From contig JAEXUB010000047.1 of NCBI GenBank assembly GCA_023453125.1, positions 1 through 18,658 of the forward strand: a stretch of 18,658 bases of DNA, given 5' to 3'. Every line of letters starts with the position of its first letter. Within the stretch, counting starts at the first letter, position 1. This document shows positions 16,340-18,658 of the stretch, piece after piece. The DNA comes from Bacteroidota bacterium (GTDB lineage: Bacteria; Bacteroidota; Ignavibacteria; Ignavibacteriales; Melioribacteraceae). The position numbers were made by a program, and so were the translations under genes. Under the pieces are notes generated by a model, which was given only the letters and a program-made list of their open reading frames with translations, was not told the origin of the DNA and did not search any database.

Positions 16340-17632
16340 TTACATTTTAATGAATTCAACTCTCCTGTTAATTGCCTTTCCTTCTTTGTTGTCATTCTTT
16401 GCGACAGGTTCGGCTTCACCTTTGCCGTCGGTAGTCATTCTCGAAGCGTCAATGCCGAACTGGGAAGACAATGCGTTCTTAACCGATTCGGCTCTCTTTT
16501 TGGAAAGTGTAAGATTCGACGCATCGTTTCCGTCGCTGTCCGTATGCCCTACAATTTTAACCTTAACTGAAGCGTTTTCTTTAAGCACATCTGCAATTTC
16601 TTTAAGGACGGCGTGCGATTCCGGTTTAATTTTATCCGAGCCGCTGTCGAATGTAATTCCGTTGGTTACGAATTTGCCTTCCTTAATTAATCTGTTTCTC
16701 ATATCGGGGGCGCCTACGGCAACGCGTAGATTTGAGACATACATAAATTCATTAGGATAATTGCCGAACCGGAGATAATTGAGCTTAAGGTCCGTTCTTA
16801 TTCCGCGGGGTACATCAAGCACTTTTTCTGTGCCGCAGTATACTCTTAACCTGCTCTTCTGTCCCCATATAGAAAAATGCAAAGGGGCGTTTAAGTCAGA
16901 TACTTCGTAAGGAGAATCTCCTTCGCTGTATCCCTCTTCTCCTTCTTTCCAGGTTTTCCAGATCATCTGCGTTTCTTCAAATCCGATGAATGTTCCCCCC
17001 TTGCCGGGATAATAATTGTCGTCAATTTTCATATTTGGATTCTCATAAATCTCAAGACTGAATCCCTGTCCCCCCGGATTGACAGCGTCAAATTCAATAG
17101 TAAAGTTTTCGGGCATTTTAAGGCTCTTGATTACAGGAGAGAAATAGGAATAATCTCCCTTCATTTTAAGCCATTTGCCGGGGGCGTTTTCAAGCGTAAC
17201 GGTTTCTGCGGAAGATTCGGTATCCCAGTTCTCCGGAAAATCCCCGATGGCGACATCATTAAGGTCGTCAAAGAAAATTATTTTTTCGCCGGGAATAAAA
17301 TCGAATTTAGATTTGCTCTGTGTCGGAGCGCTTTTCTTTTTCGGAGTTTCCTTTTCGGCTTCCTGATTTTCAGCATCTGCCTCTTCTTCATCCTCTGCTT
17401 TTTCTTCTTTTACAGCCTTAGCCTTTTTTGTTTTTGCCTTGGTATCTTTTTTGTTCCCCTCTTCAATTCCTTTTTCGGTTTCGTCGAGAGTCTTTTCTAT
17501 TTTTTCATCAATTTTTCTTTCAATTCTTTCATCAACTTTTTCTTTTATTTTTTCGGTTAGTCTTTCGAGCTGTGCCTGCATTGAAACCGAAAAAAGGAAG
17601 AACAGAACAATAAGAGCAAATTTGAATCTCAT
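16340..17632 (-). CDS. OmpA-domain peptidoglycan-binding protein with Lys/Glu-rich helix and jelly-roll-like domain
   Basis: 430 residues. Signal peptide (MRFKF, hydrophobic to about residue 19, then MQAQ). Residues about 21-105 are very rich in Lys and Glu, with IERKIDEKIEK-like heptads: a long charged helix. Residues about 108-310 look like a concanavalin/LamG-type beta-sandwich (FFDDLNDVAIGDFPENW, FTIEFDAVNPGG, LHFSIWGQKSRLRVY, LRFGN). Residues about 320-430 are an OmpA C-terminal domain with GITFDSGSDKI and VGHTDSDG; Asp365 and Arg380 have the 15-residue spacing of the pair that binds diaminopimelate in OmpA, so peptidoglycan binding is likely. There is no N-terminal OmpA barrel. The start has agg in gatgagg, 5 bases upstream. 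First gene of the exported trio, 125 bases downstream of the AraC-family gene. Confidence 0.88.
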   Translation of the reverse strand: MRFKFALIVLFFLFSVSMQAQLERLTEKIKEKVDERIERKIDEKIEKTLDETEKGIEEGNKKDTKAKTKKAKAVKEEKAEDEEEADAENQEAEKETPKKKSAPTQSKSKFDFIPGEKIIFFDDLNDVAIGDFPENWDTESSAETVTLENAPGKWLKMKGDYSYFSPVIKSLKMPENFTIEFDAVNPGGQGFSLEIYENPNMKIDDNYYPGKGGTFIGFEETQMIWKTWKEGEEGYSEGDSPYEVSDLNAPLHFSIWGQKSRLRVYCGTEKVLDVPRGIRTDLKLNYLRFGNYPNEFMYVSNLRVAVGAPDMRNRLIKEGKFVTNGITFDSGSDKIKPESHAVLKEIADVLKENASVKVKIVGHTDSDGNDASNLTLSKKRAESVKNALSSQFGIDASRMTTDGKGEAEPVAKNDNKEGKAINRRVEFIKM

Positions 17633-17716
17633 TTCAACCTCATCTAATTAATAATTCTATAATGCAGATTAAAGTTTAAAAATTGGAGTGTGCCGGTATT
17701 GTAAAAAACGGTCAAA

Positions 17717-17730
17717 GTGATTTAATTCAC
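17717..17730. promoter_or_regulatory. Near-palindrome between the AraC-type gene and the OmpA operon
   Basis: The 14-mer gtgatttaattcac is palindromic except for one central T-T pair. It lies about 85 bases before the OmpA-like start, in the only spacer able to hold that operon's promoter. It could be an operator, or part of a weak terminator after the regulator gene. AraC proteins usually prefer direct repeats, so the link is tentative. Confidence 0.25.
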
Positions 17731-17757
17731 CTTTAAAGAAGAAGGAAAGGGGATTAT

Positions 17758-18561
17758 TCAGATACCGGATACAAGTTTAACTACTGAAAGATCCCTGTTA
17801 AAGAAGTTTTTAGGGGTTTCTCCCGTTATATCCTTAAAATCCTTTATAAAATGTGCCTGGTCGCAATACTTGCATTCAAAAATGAAATTATGAAAATCCT
17901 GTTCAGAAATATCCATCGCTTTTTTCCAGAAATAGTTCACTCTCACAATTCGGGAAAGCCCTTTTGCAGAAATGCCAACCCGTTTAATAAAATTTCTGCG
18001 GAATGTCCTTGGATTAATATCGAACTCTTTGAGAATGGAATTGATTGGCCTGATTCCCCCTTCATTCAGAATTTTAAAATAGATGTTATCAATTTCATCG
18101 GGAATATAATTCCGGGGAATTATTTCTTCGGAAAAATGTTCCGAAATCAGGGATGCTCTATCTTCAAAGGAATTTACATTTTTCAGTTTGTCAAAAAGGG
18201 GCTGGACAAAGGAAAAGTCTTTTACAAAATGGCTTCGTTTCTGGTACGGTTCCAGGGAAAAATTCAGCAGGCGGGTTAGAACGGAGGTATTTAATATCGC
18301 AATTATCGAATCATTTTCGTGTGAGATTCTTATATCGAGATGCCCGAGGAAAGGCTTGCTAACGAAAAACGGGGGGAGGGGAGAATGTTTAACTCCGTCA
18401 TAAAATTCCGCCGGCTTTCCGAAATGAAATATCATTCCGGCGTGTCCGTCCGGTATAAATTTGTCGTTAACTATCCCTTTCTTTTCCGATACTTCTATTT
18501 TCAGGAAGCGGTCGATAAGTATTGAGGATTTATCTGGCGGAATTATTTCTTCATTCTTCAA
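17758..18561 (-). CDS. AraC-family transcriptional regulator
   Basis: 267 residues from a TTG start at 18561. Residues about 1-130 match the style of the N-terminal sensing domain common in Bacteroidota AraC proteins (DUF6597-like), with FIPDGHAGMIFHFGKP and PPFFVSKPFLGHLDIRI. Residues about 165-262 are the DNA-binding domain with two helix-turn-helix units: the first around ILKEFDINPRTFRRNFIKRVGIS, the second around CKYCDQAHFIKDFKDITGETPKNFF, which holds the family's typical TG-x-TP ending. The short cag/gg sequence 9-12 bases upstream is a weak ribosome site; no ATG fits better nearby, since the frame upstream has no ATG before an in-frame stop near 18613. It lies in the same direction as, and upstream of, the OmpA/coiled-coil/TPR genes, so it may regulate them. 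The ligand is unknown. Confidence 0.85.
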   Translation of the reverse strand: MKNEEIIPPDKSSILIDRFLKIEVSEKKGIVNDKFIPDGHAGMIFHFGKPAEFYDGVKHSPLPPFFVSKPFLGHLDIRISHENDSIIAILNTSVLTRLLNFSLEPYQKRSHFVKDFSFVQPLFDKLKNVNSFEDRASLISEHFSEEIIPRNYIPDEIDNIYFKILNEGGIRPINSILKEFDINPRTFRRNFIKRVGISAKGLSRIVRVNYFWKKAMDISEQDFHNFIFECKYCDQAHFIKDFKDITGETPKNFFNRDLSVVKLVSGI

Positions 18562-18658
18562 AAAAGGAACCTGTGCAAATATTATCAGGAGTTTAAAATT
18601 AATAAAAAGACTCTAATAATTATAAATAACACAATTTGTCCTGTGTAATAATTTTTTT

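Noticed and set aside
16350..16760. 136-codon plus-strand frame opposite the OmpA domain
   Set aside because: The minus strand carries a full OmpA domain with conserved residues, so this frame is a shadow.

Overview
The window looks like a chromosomal segment from an environmental bacterium of the Bacteroidota/Chlorobiota group, most plausibly the Ignavibacteria/Melioribacter kind. This is inferred from gene content and style: moderate GC with AT-rich gaps, very large multi-PAS histidine kinases, secreted OmpA/TPR envelope proteins with Lys/Asn-rich sequence, and a mix of good Shine-Dalgarno sites and weak ones. No rRNA, tRNA, CRISPR array or insertion sequence was seen. The taxonomy is inference.

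Left part (1-5700, + strand). The window opens inside an alpha/beta-hydrolase esterase whose 5' end lies outside. A possible small secreted protein follows. Next comes a very tight three-gene operon (1528-5629): an octopine/nopaline-dehydrogenase-family protein, a protein with an N-terminal cobalamin-binding-like domain fused to a barrel that resembles the glutamate mutase E subunit, and an AsnB-like synthetase that has lost the glutaminase nucleophile (Lys instead of Cys at position 2) and much of the glutamine pocket while keeping the ATP and synthetase motifs. A hairpin resembling an intrinsic terminator closes it. Together they could rearrange an amino acid, join it reductively or oxidise an opine-like product, and form an amide or lactam. 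This is the best candidate here for an undescribed pathway. The logic resembles the way beta-lactam synthetase acts on an opine-like carboxyethyl-arginine, but the products cannot be read from sequence.

Middle part (5700-12536, + strand). Two large orphan sensor histidine kinases stand in tandem. Their transmitter halves are clear paralogues, but the input ends differ. The first has a periplasmic Tll0287-like domain with a c-type heme motif (CxxCH) between two membrane helices; the second is soluble with a PocR-type Cys-rich sensory domain and five PAS repeats. The second has a structured leader with several inverted repeats. No response regulator lies in the window.

Right part (12560-18561, - strand). 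An AraC-family regulator is followed, 125 bases on, by three closely packed exported-protein genes: an OmpA-domain peptidoglycan-binding protein with a Lys/Glu-rich helix and a jelly-roll-like domain, a coiled-coil protein of unknown family, and a large TPR protein with a beta-rich C-terminus. They look like one envelope-associated unit converging on the second kinase gene.
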